The notes: generated by a model from the letters alone, not told the origin. Shown: positions 10,760 through 23,193, counted from the stretch's first letter. The stretch: 64,000 nucleotides of DNA from Uranotaenia lowii (GCF_029784155.1 NC_073693.1:285730875-285794874), one strand, 5' to 3'. Program-made: numbers and translations.

Positions 10760-12020
10760 GAGACAGAGACAGAGTGTCAAGAAACGCAAAGTTTGGAAAG
10801 GTTGTTCCTAAGATTGATTTCGGATTGTTCCGACAGGAAAAGCACAGATGTTGAAGGCTGTTACTAAGAATATTTTGAGATTGGATGAAGAATATGTTGA
10901 AAATGAATGAAATTTTAAGATTTAAAAAGCTTTTGCTGAGAATGGAATATAGAATTTAGATGAGGGATATTTAAAAAAATTGCATAAGAGTGAAACAAAA
11001 GTCAGTATAAACATATAAGATTCAATTTAAAATACAGATGAACAGAAATGTAGAGATGAGTTGAAGGATATGCAGAGTATAAAAAAATGCAGGATGGAGA
11101 ATAAAGCTGTAGAATATGAAATAAAAATTGAGGGAATTTGGTAAATAAAATTTTGTTTCAGAAGTCGATACGTAAAAAGATTCAATTGAGAAAAAAGGTG
11201 AGAAGGAATGTAGAGCTGAGACGAAGGATATGCAGAATATAAATCAAATGTTATAAAAATAAAAGAAAATATTAGTTGTATTCGGCAACACTGAAGATAA
11301 GTAAAAAAAAAATTTCGATGGCAACGTTTGTTATTTAGGCAACACTAGGCATAACAATCTCTGAGTTTAGATTCATACTGTAGATGTTTTAAAATTAAAC
11401 AAAAACAAATAGTTCAATTTCCTTATATTTCTTCCATCTGAACGCTACTCATGGTTTTGAGTTGATTATTTTTATCACTCACATAAAGGACATCAGATAA
11501 CTTCTCGCTTCTAGGACAGTTATCAAATAACGAATGAATTCCAGTGAAATCTGGGACGAAACGAATCGAAACAGGTTCCAAGCAATTTAAAATTGTTTAT
11601 TTGATATTGAATCAGATGGAAATCCGGAGAGTTTTTAACAATATCTGGACATACTGGCCAGATTTGGATTTTTGGCTTATCTCGGATTCTTTATTGTTCA
11701 AGCTTGGATATATAAGATATTTTTTCTGAAACCTCAAGTTGTTTGTGATTGTAGCTTTTCCAACATTTTTCTGGATTTTTTTTCTAAATTAGGTTTTTTT
11801 TTTCAGAAAACAAAGTGTAGAAATCGTTAAAAAGATTTTCTCGCTGAACTAGCATGATTGAACTTTTAATGATAAAATACTAATCTTTCATTTCATAGGT
11901 AAACTACCTTCAAGTGAGATTTTTTTTTTTATAATTGGGAAAAAACAAACAGTTCGATTTTAGATTTTTTTTCAATAAACCTTTATACAAATATGTAACA
12001 ATGTATGAAAACGTAAAGTA
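10760..12020. other. AT-rich intergenic DNA with a 160-bp-period repeat pair
   Basis: The tandem array fades into A-rich sequence. Two units at about 11005-11090 and 11165-11250 share AAAGATTCAATT, GAATGTAGAG and GAAGGATATGCAGA at a period of 160 bp. The rest shows only short chance frames and poly-A/T runs. Confidence 0.5.
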
Positions 12021-12025
12021 TGCAC

Positions 12026-13856
12026 TTAGGGTGGCCTAAAATTGCACTATGTCTGAGATTTTGGGGGCTCAAGCTTCAAATGATGTTTATAAGTCGCACT
12101 GGTTTGATTTTTGGAAAAGGGCCATTTTCTCGACACTTTGTCCTTATAACATTTTCAGATCTTGAAAAAGTATCAAACATGTGTCTTTAAATTTTTTTTA
12201 AAATTTTCTTCATAATATAAGTTTTAAACAAAAAATTTATTGGGACTGTTTTGGACTCTCAATTTGTATGTATGATTTTTAAATTACGCAATAATATGAA
12301 TTTTTGTGAAAAAAATATTAAAATTATCAAAAAAGTGTACTTTGGATTAAGATTTTTAATCAATATTGAATTCAAAAGATGCGCGACGTTATGATGTGCA
12401 ACTTTGCAGAAGAAAGTGTAGGATAGCTATGACTTGTCGTTTCAAAGTGATTCAAGTTTCAGTGTGGAAAAAAGTCACAATTTTCAAACTTTTGCTTAGA
12501 ATTGCTTTATATTATGATGTGGATGAGTATCGAGCAATCTAAGAACCAAATAAACTCCTGATATCAAATTTTTCCATCCTTTTGTTGATTCCTAAATCAT
12601 CAGAAAGAACCATTGCAAGTTTCTAGATTTTTTATTGATTGAAGGTCGTGTTACCCATACTTGGGTGACGGTTTGGTGAATGTGTTATGGCTAGAAGCTT
12701 GCCAGATTGCCCGGTTTTATCCGGGTTTGCCCGGATATTTGATGCAAAATTTCGATAAAGTCCGGTCCGGCCCGGTTGCCCGGATATCGTGAAAAAAGTC
12801 CGGATATTGCCCGGATTTTTTCATAATTTTCGCAAAGAAACAAAAAAAAATCAAAGTTTTTGAGTAAATTTTAGCAAAATCGATTTACGGTATGGAAATT
12901 TTCAACGGTTGTTTCAAATAATTTCACTGATTTACTTTTATAAACCTTTAAATATTTAAGTATTCCAAAAAGGTTTTGGAAGTCTGCAATTACATTAATA
13001 AAATATTAATTTTATTTTTTTTTGCATTTTGTCTTTGCTTTTATGTATAATTAATCCTAAATTTTGCCCGGTTTTTGCCCGGTTTTTGGATTTGAAAATT
13101 TGAAATCCATGCCCGGATTTTGCCAGGTTTTTTTGAAAAAATGCCCGGAATTGCTAGGCCCGGATGGGAGTGGAAAAAATTCTGGCAACCTTAGGCTAGA
13201 ACCACTAAATTAATTTCAAATAAAAATCTAGAAAATAGATTTTTATTTAAATTAGTTTCTGCTGATTCAAGGATCGATAAAAGGATGAAAAATTTTAATA
13301 TCAGAAGTTCAGATTGCTCGAAGCTCATACACAGCATAATATAAAGCAATTCTTAGCAAAAGTTTGTAATTTGTGACTTTTTCACTCAGAAAAACTTGAA
13401 TAACTTTTTAAAGACAAGTTATAGCTATACACTTTCTTCTGCAAAGTTGCACATCATAACGTTGCGCATCTTTTGAATTCAATGGTGATTGAAAATCTTA
13501 ATAAAAAGTACACTGTTTGGTAAATTGTAAATTTTTTTTCCCAAGAATTTATAGTATTGCGTAATTTAAAAATTCCAAAACAGTCCCAATAAATTTTAAG
13601 TTTGAAAACTTACATTATGAAGAAAATTTAAAAAAATATTAGAGACACATGTTTGATACTTTTTTAAAATCTGAAAATGTTATTAAGACATAATGTCGAA
13701 AAAATTGCCTTTTTCCAAAAAATCGAACCAGTGCAACCTCTAAACATCATTTTTCTGAGCCACTGCCTTACAAAAGTTTGTTTCTTACACCCTAAGCTAT
13801 CATTTTAAGCTTGAGCCCCAAAATCCCAGACATAGTGCAATTTTGGGCCACCCTAA
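12026..13856. mobile_element. Foldback element with long inverted arms and TGCAC target duplication
   Basis: Arms of about 640-670 bp are inverted copies: 12026-12696 begins TTAGGGTGGCC and 13202-13856 ends GGCCACCCTAA. TGCAC flanks both sides (12021-12025 and 13857-13861), a 5-bp target duplication. The loop is occupied by a separate MITE (12697-13193). The arms have diverged by substitutions and small indels, including an extra segment in the right arm (about 13750-13800). No transposase is encoded, so it is non-autonomous. Confidence 0.8.
12697..13193. mobile_element. hAT-like MITE, copy A (8-bp TSD GGCTAGAA)
   Basis: A 497-bp unit with ends related to TAAGGTTGCCAG/CTGGCAACCTTA (left end slightly truncated), rich in GCCCGG motifs near both ends. 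GGCTAGAA at 12689-12696 and 13194-13201 is an exact 8-bp target duplication, the length typical of hAT elements. It interrupts the foldback element, so it is the younger insertion. A relative lies at 57462-57933. Confidence 0.8.
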
Positions 13857-13861
13857 TGCAC

Positions 13862-14862
13862 ATCTGCATAACTCAATCTTGATCAATTTTTAATCGTTTT
13901 GAACTTTTTCACTGATCTTTCTTACTTACAAAAAATCGATTGTTTCCTTTTTTTTTTATCAGAAACGAAAATTCTAACATTTTTGAAACCACAAAATACA
14001 TTCAAATTTCTATGGTTCGTAATAGGTTTGAACCATTTTCTAGGAAAAACTTCTTTTGTTCGAACTTATGCTACTATTCGTCATCACTTCAGTTTAAATT
14101 GAAAGTATGGAGCGAAATCACAGCGAAAACTTTTAGTGAGAAGTATATATTTTTAGTAAATCACTGTCTTCCCAGCGTTCGACATTGAATCGTTATTAAA
14201 ATTAGTAGTCATAAAATCCTTCTTCTTTGTTCATTATCAAAAAAAAAAAATGTTCACAATTCAAATTCTGTCCTCGATGACCAGATTTTTTTTCTACGAA
14301 CGGTGAGAAAACTGTCCCGTATTAGACCATTTCATTGCTGCATTTTTAACCAATGTTATAAAAATCTCAGAAAAATTGATAATTTCACAGATTTTTAAAC
14401 AAACTTTGTCAAAGTTACAGTTTACATTCTTGATTCTAGAATTTTTTTCCTAACAGATTTTATGGATTTTTATAAATTAAATTTAAATGCCACTGGGATA
14501 TGTTTTTTATAGTTGATTCATGAAAACCTTATGACTATGGTAATGTCGATTGCCTATTTTCAAGAATAAAGACTCAATTTACCGATGCTCGGCATGATTT
14601 TTTAAAGAAATTTCTGAAAATAGCATAACGGATAAGCGTCACAAAATTTTTGGGCCGAATCACAGAATTACAAATATTGTTTTTGTAGAGAATCCAGAAT
14701 TTATGTTAGATACTTTGATGCTTAGTCATGTTAATAAGAAATCTGAATTCTTTCACCCAGTCTTTTTCATTCAAAAATTAAGAACAAATCGCTTGGCTAT
14801 GGTTTTATTTTTACTTTTCCAGTATTTAAGTTCTGAGACACTTTTCCGAATTTAATGATATA
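13862..14862. other. AT-rich intergenic DNA with a dispersed repeat segment
   Basis: No supported gene. The segment at about 14455-14730 resembles 56130-56410 in the same orientation (shared blocks include CTGGGATA, TGAAAA-CTTATGACT and TGCTTATTTT-like motifs), implying two copies of an old interspersed repeat. Short frames near 13900-14190 look like chance. Confidence 0.4.
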
Positions 14863-15060
14863 CAGACCCCGTTCGATTTTGGCAACATATCCGAACATTT
14901 TGTGTTTCCAAAATCGATCGGTTTTGTTTTCTTATTTTTTTCTCTTATTTTTACAAAATACTAATTTCTGACCATTTTTATTCATTTTTTGTTATTTTTC
15001 TCTTGTTTTCGACGCATTTTAGAAATTAGAAGAAATTATGATCTCACCAACGGACTTAGA
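14863..15060. mobile_element. Truncated TA-MITE (CAGACCCCGTTCG end)
   Basis: The sequence starting TA-CAGACCCCGTTCG and continuing TTTTGGCAAC matches the left end of the complete element at 22679-23193. I could not find its right terminus, so this copy is truncated or decayed; the right limit given is approximate. Confidence 0.55.
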
Positions 15061-15544
15061 AATGCCTGTGATCATCTGTAGCCTAGCAATTTTTTAATAA
15101 TTCTTCCAACCCACTTTCTTGGACCTCTTCTTTTGATTTAAAAGAAAAAATTAAATAATAATGAAAAATGTAATCTGGACAAAAAACTCTAATATTACGT
15201 TTTGCCAATAAATAAGATTGCATCTATGCCTTTACTAGATCACAACAAATGCTTAAAATTCTAGAAAAAGTTAACAATTTTAAAAGGTTATGGGCAAATG
15301 CAACTGCAAACAAGTGAATTGCATATTTAATTGAGAGACTGACCTTTCATTTTTTTGAATAAGTATGGACCAGTATTTAATGATGTTTTACAATCTGTCG
15401 TAAAAAAAGTAATATAAATTCTATAAGAGAAAATCTTTTCGGGCCAAACATGGTTGCTCATCCCTGATTTAATCAATTCGTGTTAATATAAAAAAAATGT
15501 CGAAACGACTGCCGTTTAACTACTGGTGTTCAAACACGGGACAT
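15061..15544. other. AT-rich intergenic DNA, nothing recognised
   Basis: No ORF, repeat boundary or RNA gene could be supported. Confidence 0.5.
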
Positions 15545-16470
15545 GAATTTTCCGTCAGGATTTGGAGTGATAAACTATATTTTAAGGTTCAGTGGAAGTC
15601 ATCTTGGATTTCGAGATGCACCTGATAGCGAAATTTGCCTTTATCTGGTTCAGCCCTTTAAACAGTACCCGTATTGTGGGGGCTACATGCGATTTTTAGT
15701 TATTTACAGCATTTTAAGGTTCAGCGAAAGTTGCCATCTTGGATTTCAATATGGCATCTTATAGAGAAATTCGACTTAAACTGATCAAGCCATTTTACCC
15801 AATGACTATGTTGTGGGAATTTCAAGTGATTTTTAGGCATTAAAATCATTTCAATGTTCAGTGGAAGCCGCCATCATGGATTTCAAGATGACGCATGCTA
15901 GCGAAATTTTTCTTGTACTCGTTGATCCTTTTCAGCCCTTACCCATATTGTGGGATTTTTATGCGATTTTCATTGATAAACAGCATTTTAAAGTTCAGTG
16001 GGAGCCCCCATCTTGGATTTCATGATGTCGCCGGATAGCGCAATTCGACTGCTACTAGTTAAGCTATTTCTTTCAATACTACTATTGTGGGGGTTTCATT
16101 TGATTCCCAGTGATTTACAGAATTTCATAGTTCAGCGGAAGCCGCCATCTTGATTTTTAAGATTGCGTCGGAAAGAAAAAAAAATCAACTTCTACTCGTT
16201 TAGCCCTTTCACCCAACACCCATATAGTGGTGGTTTAATGCAACTTTTTATCATTTACAGCATTTAAAGTTGAGTAGATGCCGCCATCTATGATTTCAAG
16301 ATGACTTCAGATAGCGAAATTTGACTTCTACTCGTTTAGCCCTTTCACCCAATACCAATATTGCTGGGGTTTCATGCGATTTCAAGTCATTTACAACATT
16401 TTAAAGATCAACAGAAGCCGCCATCTTGGATTTTAAGATAGCGACAGACAACGAAATTCGACTTCAACTC
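15545..16470. repeat. Satellite-like array, ~137-bp unit, about 6.7 copies
   Basis: Units begin near 15581, 15713, 15848, 15985, 16122, 16261 and 16399. Each carries TTTTAAAGTTCAGTGGAAG, GCCGCCATCTTGGATTT, a GATAGCGAAATTCGACTT block, a CCCTTTCACCCAATACC block and TATTGTGGGGGTTTCATGCG. Units differ by many substitutions but keep spacing, as in an old local array. Confidence 0.85.
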
Positions 16471-17432
16471 ATGGTTTATTCTACGGGTCATTCACAACCA
16501 ATCCCTTTTCATTCAAAAAATCTATCTTCATTCACTGTACTAATGATTAACAACTCAGAAATGTGGAACTCATCCTAAGCGTGTCATTGATTGGCTTGCG
16601 AGAGAAACGTCAAATTTTAGCTTTTTATATGGCTCTCATAAATCCATTATAAAACTAATTACCCATTTATCTGATCATAAAAAAGCTAATAAGCATTGAA
16701 TTGACTGCAAAATCGAAGGGCACAAAATGACGGATGATGGATTGATGGATGGTTGATGGATTTACAATGCGAATATTTGAAATATTTTTTCAGGCCTATT
16801 TTCCATCAATTCCATCATGATAGATAATCCGATTTGACGAGACGATACTAATTACTAAGATACTATCTCCTACACATTTAACCTAAAATCTTGACTGGCA
16901 GTAGAAAAAATGCTAATAATATGATTATAATATTGATGTTTTGGCTATTAATTTTACCAGATCATATAGCAATGATGCAATTATCATTCATAAACCATTA
17001 TAGTTACTGGAAAAAATAAAAAAAAAACTCCGAGAACTCACAGAATCGAAAAAAAACTAGTAATTAACCTGTTTTATAAAAGCTTTTTAAAAGCTTCGGT
17101 GAACATCATTGATGATCAACAATGATTGGTATGATGACGTTTCTAGGATAGGGAAAAATAGCCCGATTTTGGCTTTATCACAGCAAAAAAAAAATGGCCG
17201 GCTGGCCGATGTAATTCAGGCGACGGATGTTTTATTAATGTTTTTGGTTGTGATAATACATCCAAACGACGTACACAGAGCGAACATGTCGTTCAGTGTA
17301 GTTTCACAATCTGTTATGTTTTATTCCAGCAAAGTAGTCGCTGTTGATTTTTTTGACATTCAAAATATTTCTCGTATTGAAAAGTTGTAAAAGGATTGCG
17401 AAGTTAAAAAGGATTTGTTTGATCGGTGAGTA
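16471..17432. other. Intergenic DNA before the 17.4-kb MITE
   Basis: AT-rich, no recognised gene. An open frame at 17112-17390 (94 codons, ending in IEKL) and a donor-like GTGAGT at 17426 are present, but the frame shows no family signature and the donor phase does not join it to the open frame at 18450. Confidence 0.4.
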
Positions 17433-18376
17433 GGGGAGAATGAGGATACTTGATCCCTGGGGATACTTGATTCCTTAGCTATATCTCGAAACTGGAATGT
17501 CTTACAAAGATCAAATGTTCTAGAAAAATGTGCCAAATTAGCAAAATAACAATGCTTGTAGTTTGAATTTTTTTAACAAACTAATTGTTTGAGTTATTGA
17601 ACTTTGTTTGATAAATTTCACAAAATGTAACTTGAAGATCTTTTTTTATCACTTTAAAATGTTCCTTACATGGGAAAATTATGAAAAAACTATTTGTTCC
17701 AATGTATCAATCGTTCGAGCGTAAAATGAACTTCATATTGCCATATTTTCAAAGCAATGGAAATCTCTCAACTTTTTTCAGAAAAAGTTTTCTAAAATGT
17801 TGATTATGGGTATAATTGATCCCCTAGAGTTGGGTACAATTGATCCCCCTTCCAAACGGCTTATTCTTCTTCTGAATTGATCGTTCTGATTGCTGATTAC
17901 GAAATTATTATTATTTATCCAAAAACTAATATTTATCAAACAATTGTCTGAAGAAAAGAGCAAAAATAATTAATTTTCTCTTAGTTATAAAAAATAGCGC
18001 TTTAAGTATGCAATATTATTAGCGTTGAGAGAATTTTCTTCTTATGTCTGCTATAAATTGTGAAATGAGAACAAACATGACAAAAATCTTGGGGTTTTGT
18101 TTGATTTTTATACAAGGATTAGGGCTTCCTGAATAAAAGATCAAGTCTCCTTCAATACGGGATCAAGTCTTCCCTAACTTCAAAAAATCGCAATTTTTTT
18201 ACTCCCACGAAAATGCTTCTAGTTCATCAACGGGTTCAAGTATCGTTCTAATTTTTGGAGCATAGAAACTTGAAGGTACAAGCTGTTAGAAAATGTCAAA
18301 GACGGCGAGTTGCTGAATTTTTCCAAAAAGGTAAGGCGAAAATAAGAAAAGGGGATCAAGTATCCCCACTCTCCCC
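17433..18376. mobile_element. TA-flanked MITE with GGGGAGA...TCTCCCC ends, copy 1
   Basis: A 944-bp unit: TA at 17431-17432, then GGGGAGAATGAGGATACTTG; the right end is CAAGTATCCCCACTCTCCCC followed by TA at 18377-18378. TA duplication and short TIRs fit a mariner/Tc1-derived MITE. The GATCAAGT/ACTTGATC motif next to the TIR recurs inside (about 17809-17848 and 18138-18176), so subterminal repeats are present. No ORF of transposase size. Related by TIR to 31296-32194. Confidence 0.75.
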
Positions 18377-18449
18377 TACTATTAAAATTGATATTTTAGC
18401 CAAACAGAATCTTTGTTATATTTAAATATCCATTTCTTCTCATTTTTAG

Positions 18450-18632
18450 GGAATTTCAATCCGAGATATGACTGAAGAAAAACGGTTCGATGTTTTCAAA
18501 ACAACCGGATGTAAAGGTCAGTTTTAATGTTATCAACTCTTTATCCGAACAGTGATTTGTGTCTAAATAACCATTACAGGAATAAACAGTGGAACGTACG
18601 ACCTCAGTGATGCAGCTACAGTCCGTGGATAA
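18450..18632 (+). pseudogene. Possible two-exon ORF remnant split by a 63-bp intron
   Basis: A good acceptor (CTTCTCATTTTTAG) precedes an open frame of 22 codons (starting GISIRDMTEEKRF), which ends at a GTCAGT donor (18517). A 63-bp intron-like gap ends in ACCATTACAG (18579), and the frame continues for 16 codons (INSGTYDLSDAATVRG) to TAA at 18630-18632. Intron length and signals are typical of Diptera. I do not recognise the peptide. It sits 0.8 kb inside a TIR-type terminus at 19439 and may be the 3' end of a decayed transposase gene. Confidence 0.3.
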
Positions 18633-19330
18633 TGACAAAATCTGGAAGCTCATTCGGAAAGAAAGCGTTTTGTTCTAATTGTGGAAATTTGAGCGCATCT
18701 TCGAGTGACTTTCTATCGGGCATCTGAAGAAATTGAGTGCAAAAGAAAAGCTTCCTCACCTTGCGATGAAGTTATTTATAAAATAGTGATATTTAGTACG
18801 ACAGGAAGTAAAAATAGCAAAAAACGTGTTTTCAAATTCGATGATTAAAAAGTTCCCTAGATATCAAAAATAAAAATAAACGACTTGTTTCAAAGTTTTG
18901 AAGGAAAAATTTGTTTCTTGAACATAATTGTTTAATATTTGAACAAATCAGGCAGTTAAAGGTTTCAATAAAAATATGAAAATAAATCACAAATCATCAT
19001 TTGAGTCCATTTTTTATTTTGATTACAAAACTCAATCGCAAGCCATCACTTGAGTTTTTTAATTCATTTTCTTATCGAGGTTTTTCTGATCTTTATTAAA
19101 ATTCAAAACTTAATGAACGCATAACAAATGATTATTAGCAATGAATTGGGTTTAAACGACGAATATTTTTGAGGAATCAGAAGATATTGAGCAAAGATTG
19201 ATGATACTAACGCTTTTTAAATTATATCCTTTTGTTCTCGACTGTCTACTGCGATATACATATGCGATACATACTTTAGGTGTAATATTCTACATAACAA
19301 AACTCTACATCAAAACAATGTAATATTAGA
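18633..19330. other. AT-rich DNA, probable interior of the 19439-terminated element
   Basis: No supported ORF. A plus-strand open stretch with KKAFCSNCGN-like residues (from 18631) is short and ends quickly. Confidence 0.3.
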
Positions 19331-19439
19331 TAACATTGGCGACTCAAGTTATGTGCACGTTTTTATGTAATATCGCAACACTTTTTTTGCTGTGTAGAGT
19401 ACAGGTGATGTTAAAGCTAAGCTTAAATTGTTACTTGGG
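19331..19439. mobile_element. Terminus of a second CCCAAGTAACA-type element
   Basis: AATTGTTACTTGGG at 19426-19439 equals, in inverse orientation, the end of the element at 4126 (CCCAAGTAACAATT). The other end was not found; it may lie as far left as ~16.5 kb, since the MITE at 17433 would be nested inside. Confidence 0.4.
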
Positions 19440-19699
19440 TGAGATGTCATGTTCAGACAACGTTTTTACACATAATATTTTTTATTTTTAATCTTTGATA
19501 TGGAATAAAAAGTTGTTCTATCCCAATTCTAGCTAGAACCAGCCTGAATTTAATCATCTGCTGATCAATTGACCATCTTCAGCTGGTAAAGCGACCAGCA
19601 CACGCTAGTGACTTCAATGCAATCAAAAGACTTCAACGACGCAAACAGCAAGCGACGAACCGTTTTTTCCTATCCAGACATGCTCGTTTTGTTTAACCC

Positions 19700-21137
19700 A
19701 TCGTGCTCAGTCAGTTGCCGGCAGTTAAGTGAGGAGAAAGAAAACGCTTAAGCCGATCGCATTCATAATCAATCCCGCCGACCAGGTTAGTACGATGAAT
19801 GAACACCATCAACGAATGAACGAACGGCGAAATGTTTGGACCGAAGGAAAACTCCCGCACAATTTCTTTTCGCACTCTCTTTCTCCGTTTACGATCAAAC
19901 GGTGCTTTTCTAAACGAGATGCGCGCATTTCGTTAGAGGGTTGATCGTGGGAGAGAGTGTTCATCATTTTACTCTTTCTCTTTTCTCCGGATTAGCTCTG
20001 GCGCCACATTCACTGGAGCATTAGGAGCAGTGAATGTGGCCTTCACCCGAAGTTGGTGTTCTTTTCCGAATGTGGGGGACCTCGTGGAAATCCGCTAGTT
20101 TGATATTCGCGTGCCGTTTGGAACAGCTGAAGACTGGGGGTTTGTTTCGGTTCCTATCCCGGGAGTTCGGTCAGTTTTCCGTCTGTTGTTGGCCTGTGTG
20201 CATGCGCGGTTTTTCTTCCAAGGTTCGCTAAGTCGGTTTTAGTGGAAATTTTTCTCTGTGGAACTTTGAGGTTTTTTTTTGTGCTGTTGTGCTTCGGAGC
20301 AACTTGATTATTTCCAACTTACTAAGGTTGAGTCTTGAGCAGACCTTGATGACAAAAGTTGAACCGTGAAAAGGATTAAAATTGTTCCTGAAGATACTTT
20401 GGTGAGATCAGTTGTGCGCTATTGGTGAGATTATCCCCTAGCAAACGGACCAGCTAGAAGGGCCTTTCCTGAAGTTAATGAATAAGATTTGTAAAATCAA
20501 GCAGTGGAACCCTCCCCTTAAACCCTTCTCATTAGTGCGGAAAAATTAGTTCACTTCGGAGTCTTAATCAGTGTACAGCTCAAAAAGCGATCAAAACCCG
20601 TGTTCTATGCTAATTGAAATTGTTCTTACGAGTTACAATATCGAGGGCTCACGGTTATAGGAGCAAGAAAACGCTGTTGTTGTTGATGTTATTTGAATTT
20701 CTACAAGTCATTTTCGCCGTGGCAAGAAAAACTCCCTCAAGAGTGAGTGCAGAATTCCTGCTGTTCAACTAGCTGGGAAGATTTATTAGCTGAAGGCAAA
20801 CAAGGCAGGCAAGCAAAAAATAAGAACGAACGGCCTCACATCTGTTCCGCAAAAGTGTTCTGAAAAATTCTTATCAAGTGGCTGCTCTGAGAATGAAAAA
20901 CCAGTAACCGGGGAAGGAAAATAATAGCGGAACAATAGTGTGGAACATCGATTCGACTTACTGACCATCAACTCTGAGGAATACCTTCGGATTATTGAAG
21001 ATTGAAGTGCTTGTAGAAAAAAAAGTCAGTTTAGAGACCTTCAATAAGACGCCGAAAGATTGCAGCAGTAATTATCAACTGTTTGAGTTGGTGTTTTATC
21101 AGCTGAACGAGGAGAGGATAACAGAGAAAAAAGAAAA
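19700..21137 (+). promoter_or_regulatory. Candidate promoter and 5' non-coding exon(s) of a host gene
   Basis: This 1.4-kb block is less AT-rich, shows no repeat family and has no long ORF. It contains arthropod initiator-like TCAGT (19707-19715) and TCAGTT (about 20169), a CAG|GTTAGT donor-like site (19785/19786) and a strong donor GTAAGT at 21138. The layout suits a long 5' UTR exon ending at 21137 and splicing into a downstream exon, for example the acceptor at 48995. That link is inference; orientation is based only on the splice and initiator motifs. Confidence 0.3.
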
Positions 21138-22066
21138 GTAAGTTTGAATTCCGACTTTTCTTAGTTAGTAAGTAGTTGATGGAAGCTTGAGGAGCTGTTC
21201 TAATTATAGACCGCCTCCAGTCATTGCTCAAAACGGGTTTGCGAGTCATCGATGGACATTAAAACTCATTTCCAACGAAGGGCCGGAAAAGTGCCCTGTT
21301 CCGGATGTATCGGTGTAGTCCGGATAGGGGAGCTGGTTTTTCCGGATCCTTCTCCGGGTCGCTTCGATGGCATCGATCGATACCTTTTACTCGGCTGGAA
21401 GATTGATTCCGATGGAGGTTGGGCTCGATTATTATCAACTTTGTCTGTTGTCGTCGTCTCGTACCGCTTCAGTTGCTGATACTTTGATGATCATCAGGTT
21501 AATTATAGGTCATTCTGATAATGAACTTGGCCAACTTGGCCAGACGTGTGCCCGGCTTGGCGATAATTATACCCTCTTTGAGGGGGAGTTTGTAGACGGA
21601 CGGGAAATTGAGTGGATGGGTTTGGTGTGGGTTTTACTTTCGTGCCGGGTGGAAGAGATTTCAGTTTCTTAAGATAACCGGGAGTTGGGAATGTCTTCCT
21701 TCCTTTCAGAATATCTCGTGGAAATAAAAATTTCCGTTTGTTTAGTAATTTTATTTATTATTGGATATCTCGAAGTTCTTAAGTTTTTAATATTCTAAAA
21801 TTATTATTAGTCGATATACAACCACTTATTAGTTCAAATTTTATTCATGAAAGCCACAAATCTTCCCTTCTTCAAATTGACATTTTAGGGAAGAATGAAG
21901 ATACTTGATTCCTTCTACTTGTTTTCATCATATCTTTTCGAAAAAAAATGCAGAGCGTCGTCTTTTTCTTTTACTGACAACGTGTTATTTCAAGTTTTTG
22001 ATGCAAAAGTACCTATACATTATCCCGTAGATGAACTAAAAGTTTTTTCAAGGGAATAAAAAAAAT
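21138..22066. other. Non-repetitive to AT-rich DNA, no gene recognised
   Basis: 21138-21700 keeps the moderate GC of the block before it and has two overlapping short plus frames (21252-21479, 21367-21672) without a recognisable product. From 21700 the sequence turns AT-rich. Confidence 0.4.
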
Positions 22067-22123
22067 GTTTTTTTTTTGTTTCTATTATAGTCGTTTTACC
22101 ATCTTTATGGCATTCGCGACTAT
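22067..22123 (-). mobile_element. SINE/LINE 3'-tail fragment, copy 1
   Basis: On the minus strand, AGTCGCGAATGCCATAAAGA followed by GTAAAACGACTATAATAGAAAC and a poly-A run. The same tail ends the complete SINE at 43205-43383 and the fragment at 59177-59250. Confidence 0.65.
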
Positions 22124-22678
22124 ACTAAAAAAAGTGTGATATTTTCAAAGTTAAAGGAAACTTGATCCTTGAATCAGGGTTCCCTAAGCTTTGGCAAAAA
22201 TCCTGCAAATCTAAAGATAAAAGTTATACTGATTTTTTGGCCAAATAAGTTTTTATTTCACAGTTTATAAGTGTCAGATAATAAGAATTATTATAGTTTG
22301 CCTATTACCCTCTTTTCATTGCATATTTAAAGGCGTAATTATCTAATTATTAGATAAGAGGACTTTTTACAGTCCTTTTTATCATGAAATAATTGGATAA
22401 ATATTAGCCTTTGGATAAATATAAACAATTTCGTGTTAAGCAATGATCAACATCCATTCAGGAAAAATGTATCTTTTTGGACTCAAGGGATCGATTGAAC
22501 CCATAACATAGATTTTGGAAAACTTTTTCTAGAAAAAAAAATTCTGATTTACTATTTCTTTTAAAAATATGGTTTAAGAAGTTCATATTCTACTGTCACA
22601 ATTTCTGGGAAACATTTGTAAGTGATAAAAAAGATTTTCAAGATACATTTTGTTAGATTTTTCGAAAAAAGTGTAATA

Positions 22679-23193
22679 CAGATCCCGTTCGTTTTTGGCA
22701 ACACGCCCGAACATTTGTTCCAAAATCGAATGTTGCCAAAATCGCACGGGTTTTCTCAGTTTTTTTTTCACTTATTACTACAAAAAATCTACTATTATTA
22801 TAATAAACCTGATTTCAGTCAATTTCCGATTGCTTATAGTAATTTTTAATTTTTGGTTAATTATGTTTCTGAAGGATTTAGACCTTCTCTTATTTTGTTT
22901 AGTTTGCTTATAAATGCTATTTTGTCATTCTTCATCAGTTTTAGATATTTTTTTAAATCAGTTTTAGTCTTTGGTTTATATTGTTTTCTTGATTTTTCGA
23001 ATTTTTCATATTTTTGTCATTATTGAGTACTAAATTTTTTTTTTAAATTTGGTTTTTTTGTTGTATTTTATCATCATTAGAGAACGTAAAAATTTATTTT
23101 AGTGAAAACTGTAAGGTAATTTTGTTTCTGAAAACCGTTCAATTTTCGGATGTTGCACAAAATCGAATGTTGCCAAAAAACGAACGGGGTCTG
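22679..23193. mobile_element. TA-flanked MITE (CAGATCCCGTTCG...CGAACGGGGTCTG), complete
   Basis: A 515-bp unit with TA on both sides (22677-22678, 23194-23195). The inverted ends CAGATCCCGTTCGTTTTTGG and CCAAAAAACGAACGGGGTCTG are followed inward by GCAAC and by internal copies of AAAATCGAATGTTGCC. The length and TA duplication fit a mariner-type MITE. A truncated copy starts at 14863. Confidence 0.8.

Noticed and set aside
17112..17425. Upstream exon of the 18450-18632 frame
   Set aside because: The donor at 17426 would splice in a phase that hits a stop within a few codons in every open combination.
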